From Acidimicrobiales bacterium (GTDB lineage Bacteria; Actinomycetota; Acidimicrobiia; Acidimicrobiales; SZUA-35): a stretch of 64,000 bases of DNA. The notes beneath the pieces are model-generated. The model was given only the letters and a program-made list of their open reading frames with translations. It ran no database searches and was not told where the DNA came from. Positions 41,196 to 49,826 of this stretch are shown here, in pieces (the first letter of the stretch is position 1; each line of letters opens with the position of its first letter). The DNA is taken from contig JAWKIO010000005.1 in the NCBI GenBank assembly GCA_041394265.1, positions 3,162,001 to 3,226,000 of the forward strand. Reading direction: 5' to 3'. The position numbers and the translations under genes were made by a program.

Positions 41196-42152
41196 TCAGT
41201 GTCGTGTCGGCGTGTACGACTTGAGTTCGACGCCGGTGGCCGTCGGTCGATCGGCTTCCAGCGCCTCGCTCATGGCATGGACAGCGGAAGGTCCTGAAGT
41301 CCTGCCGGACCGCAGGACGATCAGGACGCCACCGACCATCGAAGCGGCACCGGCGATCTCGAGGGCGTTTGGTCGCTGGTCGAGGAGGGCGGCGGCCGCA
41401 CTCATCGCCACCACGGGAGCGAGGAGCACGAATGGGACGACCTGGGACGACTGGTGTCGTGCGAGCAGGGTGTTGAAGATGCCATAGCCGACGAGCGACG
41501 CCAGTCCTGACGTGTAAAGCGTCGACACCGCCGAACGCCACCCGAACGCACCGAGGCCCTCCGCCACCGCCGTCGGACCGTGGACGACAAGGGCGAGCAG
41601 AAACGCGGGGAGCGGGACCATCAGTGCCGACCACACGGTGAGCGACAACCCACCGGTGACGCCCGACGAGCGCGACACCACGTTGCCGATCCCCCATGAC
41701 AGCGCACCGAGGAGGCACAGCCCGAACGCGGTGATCGCAACGTCGCCGCCCCGCCCGAGGCCGACCAACACCAGGCCGATGACACCGACGAACACGCCGA
41801 CGACCTGTTGCGGATGTGGCCGCTCTCGGAGCACCACGGCGGCAATGGCGACGGTGAACACCACCTGGGCCTGGAGTACCAGGGCAGCGATACCGGGCGG
41901 AAGTCCGGCGTCGAGCGCCACGTAGAGAAACGTGAACTGCCCGAGCGACATGAACGTGCCGACGCCGATGATCGTCCGCCAGCTGGCCTCGGGCCGAGGG
42001 ACGAGCAAGATCGCCGGGAACACCACGGCGACGAAGCGGATCGAGACGAACAGCAGCGGAGGAACACCGCTCATGCCCCACTCGATGACGAGAAAGTTGC
42101 ACCCCCAGATCGTGGCGACGAGGGTGGCGAGGAGCGAGTCACGCAGCGGCAT
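41196..42152 (-). CDS. EamA/DMT-family transporter
   Basis: 318 aa with ten hydrophobic helices in two EamA repeats: the first from LLATLVATIWGCNFLVIEWG (residues 7-26), the second from about 145 (GLCLLGALSWGIGNVVSR). The family exports amino acids and other metabolites. The ATG at 42152 begins a normal EamA N-terminus. It is divergent from a LysR regulator with nested inverted repeats between them, and regulation by that protein is likely. Confidence 0.85.
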   Translation of the reverse strand: MPLRDSLLATLVATIWGCNFLVIEWGMSGVPPLLFVSIRFVAVVFPAILLVPRPEASWRTIIGVGTFMSLGQFTFLYVALDAGLPPGIAALVLQAQVVFTVAIAAVVLRERPHPQQVVGVFVGVIGLVLVGLGRGGDVAITAFGLCLLGALSWGIGNVVSRSSGVTGGLSLTVWSALMVPLPAFLLALVVHGPTAVAEGLGAFGWRSAVSTLYTSGLASLVGYGIFNTLLARHQSSQVVPFVLLAPVVAMSAAAALLDQRPNALEIAGAASMVGGVLIVLRSGRTSGPSAVHAMSEALEADRPTATGVELKSYTPTRH

Positions 42153-42170
42153 GAGGCCAGCGTGCAGCCG

Positions 42171-42212
42171 ATCATCATGAAGTACCAGCGATTGTTGAAT
42201 GATGATTTCATG
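42171..42212. promoter_or_regulatory. Nested inverted repeats between EamA and LysR genes
   Basis: ATCATCAT (42171-42178) and ATGATGAT (42199-42206) are exact complements 20 bp apart. The offset pair CATGAA (42176-42181) and TTCATG (42207-42212) is also exact. The right-hand end adjoins the LysR -10 TAGTGT (42213-42218), so a bound tetramer would cover the LysR promoter. Confidence 0.6.
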
Positions 42213-42224
42213 TAGTGTTGCTTC

Positions 42225-43139
42225 ATGATCGATTTGGCCACCTTGGGTGCCCTGCGAGCGGTCGACGTCCAGGGATCGGTGGTCGCCGCCGCCGACGCCC
42301 TCGGCTATACGCCGAGCGCGGTGTCCCAACAGATCAAGCGATTGGAGCGTCAGACGGGGATCGCCTTGCTCGAACGAGTGGGACGCGGTGTGGTTCTCAC
42401 CGCTCAGGGGCGTGAGCTCGTCGCCGCCGGAAGCCGCTTGTTGGGTGAACTCGAGCGGCTCGAGTCCGGACTCCACCGCTCGGTGGGTGCCGTTGCCGGG
42501 CAGGTGCGCCTGGCTGCGTTCTCGACTGCCATGCGCGGCCTGGTCGCTCCGGCGATGCCCGGGCTGTTGGCGGCACACCCCGATCTCGAACTCGCGCTCG
42601 TCGAGCGCGAGCCGTGGGACACGATCGAGCTGGTGGCCACCGGACAGTACGAGTTGGGTGTCGTGCACTCGTGGGGCAACGTCAGCATCGACGTCCCCGA
42701 CCACGTCGAGCGACGGTCGATCGCCAACGACGTGGCCGACGTGATTCTCCACCGCTGTCACCGGCTGGCAACCCGAGACGTGCTCACCCCTCACGACCTG
42801 ATCGACGAGGGATGGATCGCCACACCTGAGGGAACCATCTGCCGCCAGTGGCTCAGCCGGATGTACGACGGCACCGGACGCCGTCCTCGCATCATCCACG
42901 AATCGCAAGAGTTCGAGTCCCACATCGCCATGGCAAGGGCTCGGCTCGGGATTGCCCTCGTGCCCCGGCTCGGCCGGAGCACCCTGCACGACGACCTCGT
43001 TGCCGTCGCCGTCGCCGATCCGGTGCCGACGCGAGATGTTGCCGTGGTGTACCGCCGCACCATGTCGGAATCGCCGGCGGTCCAGGCCATCATCGACGCA
43101 CTCACAACCGCCGACGCACTCACGACCGCCGACGCATGA
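42225..43139 (+). CDS. LysR-family transcriptional regulator
   Basis: 304 aa. The helix-turn-helix is GALRAVDVQGSVVAAADALGY, with TPSAVSQQIKRLERQTGIAL at residues 28-47; an effector-binding domain follows from about 90. TAGTGT ends six bases before the ATG, so it is leaderless. Its C-terminus ends in a duplicated LTTADA, encoded by two near-identical 18-bp units (one mismatch), a likely recent tandem duplication. The stop overlaps the next gene by four bases. Confidence 0.88.
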   Translation: MIDLATLGALRAVDVQGSVVAAADALGYTPSAVSQQIKRLERQTGIALLERVGRGVVLTAQGRELVAAGSRLLGELERLESGLHRSVGAVAGQVRLAAFSTAMRGLVAPAMPGLLAAHPDLELALVEREPWDTIELVATGQYELGVVHSWGNVSIDVPDHVERRSIANDVADVILHRCHRLATRDVLTPHDLIDEGWIATPEGTICRQWLSRMYDGTGRRPRIIHESQEFESHIAMARARLGIALVPRLGRSTLHDDLVAVAVADPVPTRDVAVVYRRTMSESPAVQAIIDALTTADALTTADA

Positions 43140-43582
43140 CGACGCCCAAGCCGATGGACGTCACGTTCCGCCGACAGGGTCGAACCTGCGGATGGACGGC
43201 GCTGCGCCCGCCGCGCACGGTGGTTCCTGGTCCGTCGATGGCGGCCGGCGCCGACCTACCGCACGATCTCTACACGTTCGTCATCGAGGACGCCCTCGGC
43301 ATCGAGCACGGCTTCTGGGGCTGTGTCGCAGAGGGGGCGACGTTCGCCTCGCTGGGTCGAAAGCGAACGCCGCAGGGTCGTGCCGTGATCGCTCGCCACC
43401 TCGGCGAGCTCGAGGCCGCCGAGGTGCGGGTCAACGAGATCTACTTCGCGTGGAAGGCCGGTCGGCCCACGTCGCTCGACCACGAGCTCGATGCGATGCT
43501 CGAACGATGGCGGGCGCTGGACGATGGCGACGAGCTCAGCGTGCGGTGGACTCCGAAACGGCAAGCGCCCCGCCACCGCTGA
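43136..43582 (+). CDS. Protein of unknown function coupled to LysR
   Basis: 148 aa, not recognised. It is soluble, with HDLYTFVIEDALGIEHGFWG followed by CVAEGATFASLGRKRTPQGR and a helical segment LGELEAAEVRVNEIYFAWK. The basic C-terminus (WTPKRQAPRHR) is notable. The ATG lies in the ATGA overlap with the LysR gene, so expression is tied to it. Confidence 0.6.
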   Translation: MTTPKPMDVTFRRQGRTCGWTALRPPRTVVPGPSMAAGADLPHDLYTFVIEDALGIEHGFWGCVAEGATFASLGRKRTPQGRAVIARHLGELEAAEVRVNEIYFAWKAGRPTSLDHELDAMLERWRALDDGDELSVRWTPKRQAPRHR

Positions 43583-43644
43583 TCTGGCAGCGAGTGGCTG
43601 CTCGCTTCTACAGCTGGCGTTGAGATCGACCGACGATCCAAGCG

Positions 43645-44382
43645 ATGAGAAGCGCGTCGACACTCCTCCGGCAGCTCTGGACCTTGGCGCCGAGCTGGGT
43701 GGCAGGCATGGTGGCCGTCCAGGTGTGGGTCGGCCTGATCATGGGTGTACTCCTCATTGCCGCTGGAGTGGGAGGCAACCGCTGGGTCATCCTGGGCGTC
43801 TCGGCAATCATCCTCCCCACGTGCTGGTCTGCGATCTGGTTGATCGCGAAGGCGGAACCGGTCAGTGACGATCCACTGCCGAAGACCGTCCATCACACCA
43901 CCCGACGGCTGGTCATCCGACGGCTCGAGCGCGACGACGTCATCACCGGGAACGCGGTCATGGACGATTCGGCCGCTGCCGCAAACGGCTGGACGAGCGA
44001 GATGCGCGGCGCCACCAACGCGCTCCTTGGCGCTTTCTCGTCGGTCGGGCGTCGCTGCCATCTGATCGTCTGCGAGATCGACAGCGGCGAGTGTGTCGCC
44101 GGCGCCGTGATCACGAATCATCGGCCACCAGGGCAGTGGAACCTCGGCTTCTGGGTGTTGCCGGTATACCGCGGAAAGGGTTTCGCGAAGGAAGCGATGG
44201 CTGGCGTGCTTGCGGTCATCCACGATGCCGGTATTCCGGTCGTCCACATCGGCACGTCCGTCGAGAATGCCGCAATGCAGGCGGTCATCGGCAGCACGGG
44301 CAGCGTCATCGTCGAGACGATCCCTCACGAGTTGCCCGATGGCACGGTCACCGAGTCGCACTGGTACGTCCACACCGAATGA
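43645..44382 (+). CDS. GNAT acetyltransferase with an N-terminal two-helix membrane anchor
   Basis: 245 aa. Residues about 15-42 (WVGLIMGVLLIAAGV) and 47-68 (WVILGVSAIILPTCWSAIWL) are membrane helices. From about 85 comes a GNAT domain of the RimJ/RimL type: RRLVIRRLERDDV, NLGFWVLPVYRGKGFAKEAM (acetyl-CoA site, near 170-189) and HIGTSVENAAMQAVIGSTG. The acceptor is unknown; the anchor would keep catalysis at the membrane face. No clear promoter or ribosome-binding site was seen at ATG 43645. Confidence 0.72.
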   Translation: MRSASTLLRQLWTLAPSWVAGMVAVQVWVGLIMGVLLIAAGVGGNRWVILGVSAIILPTCWSAIWLIAKAEPVSDDPLPKTVHHTTRRLVIRRLERDDVITGNAVMDDSAAAANGWTSEMRGATNALLGAFSSVGRRCHLIVCEIDSGECVAGAVITNHRPPGQWNLGFWVLPVYRGKGFAKEAMAGVLAVIHDAGIPVVHIGTSVENAAMQAVIGSTGSVIVETIPHELPDGTVTESHWYVHTE

Positions 44383-44440
44383 TCGAAGATGTCGACAGAA
44401 GCGTCCGCGGCGGTGCCGTGATGCCTGGTAGACCATCGGG

Positions 44441-45301
44441 ATGGCAGACCACGCAGTTCGAGTGACCGATGACGGACACGTACGGCGGCTGACGCTGTGC
44501 CGACCCGAGGCCTACAACACGATCACACCGCAGTTTCGCGACGAGCTCGGTGCCGCGCTCGACGATGCGCAGCGGGATCGCAACGTCCGGGTGATCCTTC
44601 TCGATGCGGAAGGTCCCGCCTTTTGTGCCGGCTACGGCCTTGACTGGTCGACCGCCGCCCAGTCGAGCGACGAGAAGACGAGCAAGCGGCTGTGGGACAC
44701 CGCCGCCGACCTGCACATGATCGGCGCCTATGCGAACACGTGGGCCAAGCTCCACGAGTCGACCAAGCCCACCGTCGCTGCCGTCCAAGGATGGTGCATC
44801 GCCGGTGGTACCAACGTCGTCTTCAACGCCCACATGATTGTTGCCGCCGAGTCGGCCCGGTTCGGCTATCCACCGTCACGCGTGTGGGGCGTGCCGGAGG
44901 CCCCGTGGAACTGGGTGGCGCGGATGGGCATGCAGCGAGCCCGCCGCTACATGCTCACCGGCGACGAGTTCACCGCCAACGAGGCGCTGGAGATGGGCGC
45001 CATCCTGGAGGTGGTGCCCGACGACGAACTTGCAGCGCACGCCATGGCCCTCGCCCAACGGATCGCCCAGGTGCCGTCGAACCAGCTGGAGATGATCACC
45101 CTGGCGCTGAACAGCGTTGCCAATCATCAGTACGACCCGGCAACGTCTCGTCTGCTCGGCACGATCTTCGACGGTGTGGCCCGCCATAGCCAGGAAGGCG
45201 CCGACTTCGTCGATCGCTCGATGGAAGTGGGATTCCGCGAAGCGGTGCGGGAGCGAGATCGCCCCTTCGGCGACTATGGCGAGCGCCGCAACGACGACTG
45301 A
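44441..45301 (+). CDS. Enoyl-CoA hydratase/isomerase family protein
   Basis: 286 aa crotonase-fold enzyme. The oxyanion-hole segments are LDAEGPAFCAGYGLDW near 52-67 and VQGWCIAGGTNVVFNAHMIV near 112-131. VWGVPEAPWNWVARMG replaces the usual GLxPxxGG, with Glu in the catalytic position. The N-terminus starts directly at the fold. A weak -10 (TAGACC) is placed six bases before the ATG. The stop codon lies in a six-bp hairpin, GAGTCT-GTCA-AGACTC (45300-45315). Substrate unknown. Confidence 0.85.
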   Translation: MADHAVRVTDDGHVRRLTLCRPEAYNTITPQFRDELGAALDDAQRDRNVRVILLDAEGPAFCAGYGLDWSTAAQSSDEKTSKRLWDTAADLHMIGAYANTWAKLHESTKPTVAAVQGWCIAGGTNVVFNAHMIVAAESARFGYPPSRVWGVPEAPWNWVARMGMQRARRYMLTGDEFTANEALEMGAILEVVPDDELAAHAMALAQRIAQVPSNQLEMITLALNSVANHQYDPATSRLLGTIFDGVARHSQEGADFVDRSMEVGFREAVRERDRPFGDYGERRNDD

Positions 45302-45484
45302 GTCTGTCAAGACTCTGACAAGTTTCTCCTGGTCAGTGTGGGTGGTACTCCTCAGGCTCGAACAGCCGTATCACCCATTCGAGTGATGCACCCTTGGCTT
45401 TACCTTTTGTTTCGGTAGTCGAGGGAGCCCGGGTCCAGCTGAGTGAGCCCATCACGGTGTCCCTCCGCGTCAACGAAGGGCATC

Positions 45485-47446
45485 ATGAACAAGCAACCAT
45501 CGGGCGGCATCACCGATCGGGCTGGCATCTCGAGACGGTCGTTCCTGGCCGCATCGGGCCTCACCGCAGCAGCGGCATCGTTCAACTTCCTCGGGGGCTG
45601 GGGTGTGGCGCTTGCGTCGCCACTGGCAGCCGGGCTGGTCGACCCTGCACGCCAGCGGCTGTTCACCGAGCTCGTACCGAACGCGCTGGCTTCACGGTTC
45701 ACGCCGGTCGTCAGCGGCGACGTCGACGTGTACCAGATCCGAGCCAAGCAGACCTGGCACCAGACCGGCGCCCGTGATGCACGGGGCCGCAAGCTGGCAA
45801 CGAAGGTCTACACCTACGGTGACCAGAGCGGTCACAGCTGGCCGGGCCGCACGATCGAAGCCAGGACCAACTGTCCGGTGAAGGTGCGGTGGCGGAACTG
45901 GCTGCCGGTCGGCCGACCCCACTTGCTCCCGGTCGACGAGTCGTTCCATTGGGCGTACAGCCTCCACGGCTATGAGCACCTGCGCATCGAAGACACCGGC
46001 GTGCCGATGGTGACGCACCTCCACGGTGGACACTCGAGCGCCGAGGCCGATGGCTACCCCGAAGCGTTCTTCTCGCAGAACTTCGGCGTGCAGGGGCCCG
46101 CGTTCACCGGCGGTGACTATCTGTACGAGAACGACCAACAAGCCGGCGCACTCTGGTACCACGACCATGCGCTCGGCATCACGCGGCTCAATGTCTATGC
46201 GGGTCTCGCCGGTTTCTACATCCTGCGCGACGACGTCGACACTGGTCGCCACGACAACCCGCTGGGGCTCCCCGCCGAGCAGTACGAACTCGGCTACGTG
46301 GTGCAGGACCGCATGCTCCGCGACAACGGCGAGCTGTTCTATCCGGCGTTCCCCGGCGATCCCGCCTGGGCCGACTTCATCACCGACCAAGGCCTTGCCG
46401 ACGATGCGGTGCCGCAGCCGTCGGGGCTCGCCGAGTTCTTCGGCGACCTCATCATGGTCAACGGCATCGTCTGGCCGAAGGCCGAGGTCGAGCCCCGCCA
46501 CTACCGCGTCCGGTTGCTGAACGGCTCCGACTCCCGGTTCTTCGCGCTGCAGCTGCGCTCGGTCGGGCTTGGCGATGACAGCCTCGACGACGCAAGCGCA
46601 CCACTTCCGTTCTGGGTGGTCGGGGCCGACCAGGGTCTCGGAACCGCCCGGCAGATGGATCACCTGCTGCTGGGCCCGTCCGAGCGCGTCGACCTCGTGA
46701 TCGACTTCGCGGCGCTGCAAGGTCGACGAGCGATCCTGACCAACACCGCCAGCGATGCCCCGTTCGGCGGCGAATTGATCGGTGATCCTGACGACTTCTT
46801 CCCGGATCGGCGGACCGACCGCATCATGGCGTTCGACGTGGTCGTGCCGCTGAACCATGCGGTGCCCGATCGGTTCGATCCTTCGAACCTGCCGCGATAT
46901 CGCGGCGTGCAGGGTGCAGCGGACAAGGTACGTGCCGTCGGGCTCTACGAGGGTGCCGATGAGTACGGACGGCTCCAGCCCATGCTCGGTACGGCGTGGC
47001 GCACCCAGGACATCAACGGGACCGTGCAGAACGGAACGCTGCCCTGGCACGCGCCGATCACCGAGACCCCGGCGTTGGGTTCGACCGAGGTGTGGGAGAT
47101 CTACAACTCGACCATGGACGCTCACCCCGTCCACCTCCACCTGGTGAACTTCGAGATCATCGATCGCATGCCCTATACCGCCGATGTGGTGCCGCAACCG
47201 GTGATGCAGCACAACGGGGCGGTCGGCCAAGGATTCCGGCTCGAGAACCGTCGCGTCGACCGAAAGAACAAGCTCGACAAATCCGGACACTACGAGGCGG
47301 CACCACGCGATGTCGTGACGGCACACCCCGGAGAGGTCACGCGCATCAAGATGAAGTGGGACCGTCCCGGTCGCTATGTGTGGCACTGCCATGTGCTGTC
47401 GCACGAGGACCACGACATGATGCGCCCACTCGAGGTGCTCCCGTAG
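45485..47446 (+). CDS. Secreted multicopper oxidase, CotA/bilirubin-oxidase-like
   Basis: 653 aa. A Tat signal, ISRRSFLAASGLTAAAASF (twin Arg at 17-18), exports the folded enzyme. Four copper-ligand motifs are present: VTHLHGGHSS, GALWYHDHALG, HPVHLHLVNFE, and HCHVLSHEDHDMM with the axial Met of the type 1 site. It oxidises phenolics, bilirubin-like pigments or metal ions while reducing O2 to water; the natural substrate is unknown. GAAGGG lies about five bases before the ATG. The 183-base upstream gap shows no clear operator. Confidence 0.92.
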   Translation: MNKQPSGGITDRAGISRRSFLAASGLTAAAASFNFLGGWGVALASPLAAGLVDPARQRLFTELVPNALASRFTPVVSGDVDVYQIRAKQTWHQTGARDARGRKLATKVYTYGDQSGHSWPGRTIEARTNCPVKVRWRNWLPVGRPHLLPVDESFHWAYSLHGYEHLRIEDTGVPMVTHLHGGHSSAEADGYPEAFFSQNFGVQGPAFTGGDYLYENDQQAGALWYHDHALGITRLNVYAGLAGFYILRDDVDTGRHDNPLGLPAEQYELGYVVQDRMLRDNGELFYPAFPGDPAWADFITDQGLADDAVPQPSGLAEFFGDLIMVNGIVWPKAEVEPRHYRVRLLNGSDSRFFALQLRSVGLGDDSLDDASAPLPFWVVGADQGLGTARQMDHLLLGPSERVDLVIDFAALQGRRAILTNTASDAPFGGELIGDPDDFFPDRRTDRIMAFDVVVPLNHAVPDRFDPSNLPRYRGVQGAADKVRAVGLYEGADEYGRLQPMLGTAWRTQDINGTVQNGTLPWHAPITETPALGSTEVWEIYNSTMDAHPVHLHLVNFEIIDRMPYTADVVPQPVMQHNGAVGQGFRLENRRVDRKNKLDKSGHYEAAPRDVVTAHPGEVTRIKMKWDRPGRYVWHCHVLSHEDHDMMRPLEVLP

Positions 47447-47456
47447 CGAGTCCCGG

Positions 47457-47490
47457 CCGGCACCGGCGGCGCTACGCCGACCGGTGCCGG
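47457..47490. terminator. Strong hairpin spanning the folD stop codon
   Basis: CCGGCACCGG-CGGCG pairs with CGCCG-A-CCGGTGCCGG: a 15-bp stem with one bulged A and a CTA loop that is the folD stop read in reverse. It lies between the convergent multicopper oxidase and folD genes and could end transcripts from both sides; no T-tract. Confidence 0.65.
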
Positions 47491-48335
47491 AAGGCCGCCT
47501 CCACCGTCTGCTCGACGAGGACGGCGATCGTCATCGGACCCACACCACCGGGCACGGGAGTGATCGCGCCGGCGCGTGAGCCAGCGCTCTGGTGATCGAC
47601 GTCGCCGACGTTGCCGGGGTGGTAGCCGGCGTCGACCACGACCGCGCCTGGCTGCAGCCACTCGCCACGGACGAAGTTCGGACGGCCGACTGCTGCAACC
47701 ACGATGTCGGCAGCGGCGACGATGCCAGGCAGGTCGACGGTCTTCGAGTGGCAGAACGTCACCGTCGCATCTCTCGCCAGGAGCAGCATGCCGATCGGCT
47801 TGCCGAGGATCGGACTGCGCCCGATGACCACTGCGTGCTTGCCGGCCACCTCGATGTCGTAGTGGTCGAGAAGACGAACGATGCCCGACGGCGTGCACGA
47901 CTCGAACCCTCTACTACCGGATGATCCGGCGGCGAACGACATCGACGCAAAGGAGTGCATCGTCACCCCGTCGACATCCTTGGCGGGAGTGATGGCCTCG
48001 AACACTGCCCGCTCATCGACGTGTGGGGGCACCGGATGCTGCACGAGGATGCCGTCGATCTGCTCATCGGAGGAGAGCTGGCGAACGGCCTCGACGACCT
48101 CGGCGGTCGTCGAGGTGTGAGGGAGGGCGACACGCTGGGAAGCCACGCCGACGTCCTGACACCGACGCTGCTTCATTCGGACGTAGGTGATCGATGCGGG
48201 GTCGTCGCCGACCAGCACCGTCGCCAGGCACGGTGGTCGGCCGTAGGTGGTCTCGTAGGTTCGTGCTCGTTCGCCGGCCGAGGCCAGGATTTCGTTGGCG
48301 AGTTCGGTGCCGCGCAGCGACTGGGGGCGTGACAT
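47472..48335 (-). CDS. folD: Methylene-THF dehydrogenase / methenyl-THF cyclohydrolase
   Basis: 287 aa bifunctional one-carbon enzyme linking 5,10-methylene-, methenyl- and 10-formyl-tetrahydrofolate. Motifs are SITYVRMKQRRCQDVG (catalytic Tyr-x-x-x-Lys), VQHPVPPHVDE, GRSPILGKPIGMLLL (NADP site) and TPVPGGVGPMTIA. A Gly/Ser-rich insert (SFAAGSSGSRGFES) precedes CTPSG. ATG 48335 has GGAG five bases upstream, so the further ATG at 48350 is less likely. A ZTP riboswitch precedes it, the common control for folD. Confidence 0.95.
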   Translation of the reverse strand: MSRPQSLRGTELANEILASAGERARTYETTYGRPPCLATVLVGDDPASITYVRMKQRRCQDVGVASQRVALPHTSTTAEVVEAVRQLSSDEQIDGILVQHPVPPHVDERAVFEAITPAKDVDGVTMHSFASMSFAAGSSGSRGFESCTPSGIVRLLDHYDIEVAGKHAVVIGRSPILGKPIGMLLLARDATVTFCHSKTVDLPGIVAAADIVVAAVGRPNFVRGEWLQPGAVVVDAGYHPGNVGDVDHQSAGSRAGAITPVPGGVGPMTIAVLVEQTVEAAFRHRSA

Positions 48336-48362
48336 GGGCGCTCCGTTCATGTGGTTCGAAGA

Positions 48363-48443
48363 GCCCAGGCGCTACGGCATTGGTGAGTGCGCCGCGTCCC
48401 CGGTGGTGGTCCACCCAAGCGCCAGTAGCGGCAGTAGTCACCT
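48363..48443 (-). ncRNA. ZTP (pfl) riboswitch upstream of folD
   Basis: Read on the minus strand the leader contains, in order, GGTGACTACTGCC, CTACTGGCG, GGTGGACCACCACCGGGGA, and GCCG...CGCCTGGGC (48370-48363), the conserved core of the pfl/ZTP aptamer. The 3' end is 27 bases before the folD ATG. ZTP signals 10-formyl-THF shortage, and FolD is a standard target. No intrinsic terminator is visible, so control through the ribosome-binding site (GGAGCGCCC just before the ATG) is more likely. Confidence 0.88.
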
Positions 48444-48575
48444 TAGCGAAAGCTCGTGCCGCCCTCATCGGGGCGGCCGCTCAGGCATCGAACGACGAAG
48501 CGGCGTTGGCCGGTTGATTGTGGGTCCTGCGACGGTTCGGGCCGCATCACTGTCCGCCGGTGGCATCGTGTGTCC

Positions 48576-49061
48576 GTGCCCACGATTCGCCGAGCCATCT
48601 CCGGAGACCGAGATCGGCTGCTGTTGTTGATCGACGCCTTCTACCGGATCGACGACCACCCGTTCGATCGGCCACGTGTCCTGGCCGGACTCGAGCCGCT
48701 GCTGAGCGGCGATCGCTTCGGTCAGATCTGGGTGGCGGAGGACGACGGCGAGGCCACGGTCGGCAAGCTGGTGGGCTATTCCGTCGTGACGTGGGGCTGG
48801 TCGCTCGAATCCGGCGGGCTCGACTGCATCCTCGATGAGATCTACGTCGAGCGGCGGCGGAGTGGGCTCGGGTCGAGGTTGCTCGCTTACTCGATCGACG
48901 AGGCCCGACGCCACGGAGCACGCGTGATGGCCTTGGAGACCGAGGCACCCAACGACGGCGCCCGCCGCTTCTATCGTCGCCATGGCTTCGTCGACGAGGA
49001 CTCGACCTGGATGTTGATCGACCTCACCAGCGAGCCCGCCGGCCACGCCACCGCTGGGTAG
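48576..49061 (+). CDS. GNAT-family N-acetyltransferase
   Basis: 161 aa. It starts VPTIRRAISGDRDRLLLLI, typical of GNAT. Motif A is LDEIYVERRRSGLGSRLLAY near 88-107 (R-x-x-G-L-G-S), motif B ARRFYRRHGF near 132-141. The acceptor is unknown. GTG 48576 is chosen because a -10-like CATCGT ends six bases upstream; longer versions start inside the folD leader region. It is divergent from folD. Confidence 0.8.
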   Translation: MPTIRRAISGDRDRLLLLIDAFYRIDDHPFDRPRVLAGLEPLLSGDRFGQIWVAEDDGEATVGKLVGYSVVTWGWSLESGGLDCILDEIYVERRRSGLGSRLLAYSIDEARRHGARVMALETEAPNDGARRFYRRHGFVDEDSTWMLIDLTSEPAGHATAG

Positions 49062-49122
49062 ATCTCGGGATGCGTGCTGGGTAGGTCGACCGCTGGTGCG
49101 GAAAATGGAGTGACCTACGCTG

Positions 49123-49749
49123 ATGTTCGTGATCCACGACGCCTACACCGCTCAGCCGCCGCCCATGCGCCGCCTCGGCCGGTCCTCGGTGTTGGCGAGT
49201 TCGCCTCGACGCCATTCGAGCACTCGAGCGTCGTCGGAGCTGACCCTTCGCTACTCCGATCGTGAGCTGCGTCGGGCCTTTCGCTCGATCCAGTCGCCGC
49301 TGGCCACTGCGTCGGGCGCGATCATGTTCGGGCTCGGCCTTGCGGTAGCGCTTCTCGGTCTTGCGTCGCTGTCGCTGAGCGCATGGCCGGCGATCGGTCT
49401 CGGCCTGGTGTCGGGGTCGGCTGGGGCCGCCATTCTTGTCGTTCCGCTGCACCAGGCGCGCACTGCCGCTGAGCGTCATGGTGACGGACGGATGGTGGCG
49501 ATCCAGCTCGTCGCCAATCAGCACGGCCTCGCGGTGTTCGATGGCGAGGAAACGACGTTGACGCCGTGGTCGGCGATCGATCGTGTGCAGATCAACGACC
49601 GGCACATCGGCCTCGTCGCCGGCCGGTCGTTCGTGGTTCCGCCGCTCCGACTCGACGACGAGCAGGGTCCGTTCGCCGCTCGGGTGCTCGAGTATGCGAG
49701 AAGCAACAACGTGTCGATGCCGATGAGGAGCATCACACCCTCCTGGTGA
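49123..49749 (+). CDS. Membrane protein with a YcxB/PH-like C-terminal domain
   Basis: 208 aa. Two adjacent helices near 64-85 (ASGAIMFGLGLAVALLGLAS) and 88-108 (WPAIGLGLVSGSAGAAILVV) are followed by a beta-rich soluble domain, LTPWSAIDRVQINDRHIGLV, FVVPPLRLDD, like the YcxB-type C-terminus. Function unknown. ATG 49123 is conventional. TACGCT (49116-49121), however, ends seven bases before the in-frame GTG at 49129, which may be the true leaderless start. Confidence 0.65.
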   Translation: MFVIHDAYTAQPPPMRRLGRSSVLASSPRRHSSTRASSELTLRYSDRELRRAFRSIQSPLATASGAIMFGLGLAVALLGLASLSLSAWPAIGLGLVSGSAGAAILVVPLHQARTAAERHGDGRMVAIQLVANQHGLAVFDGEETTLTPWSAIDRVQINDRHIGLVAGRSFVVPPLRLDDEQGPFAARVLEYARSNNVSMPMRSITPSW

Positions 49750-49826
49750 CGGTGCGTCGCCGACGGTATCGCTGGCCGTGACGCAGAGGCAGCTCTATCG
49801 TCGGCGTCGACCGACGAGGAGAACGA

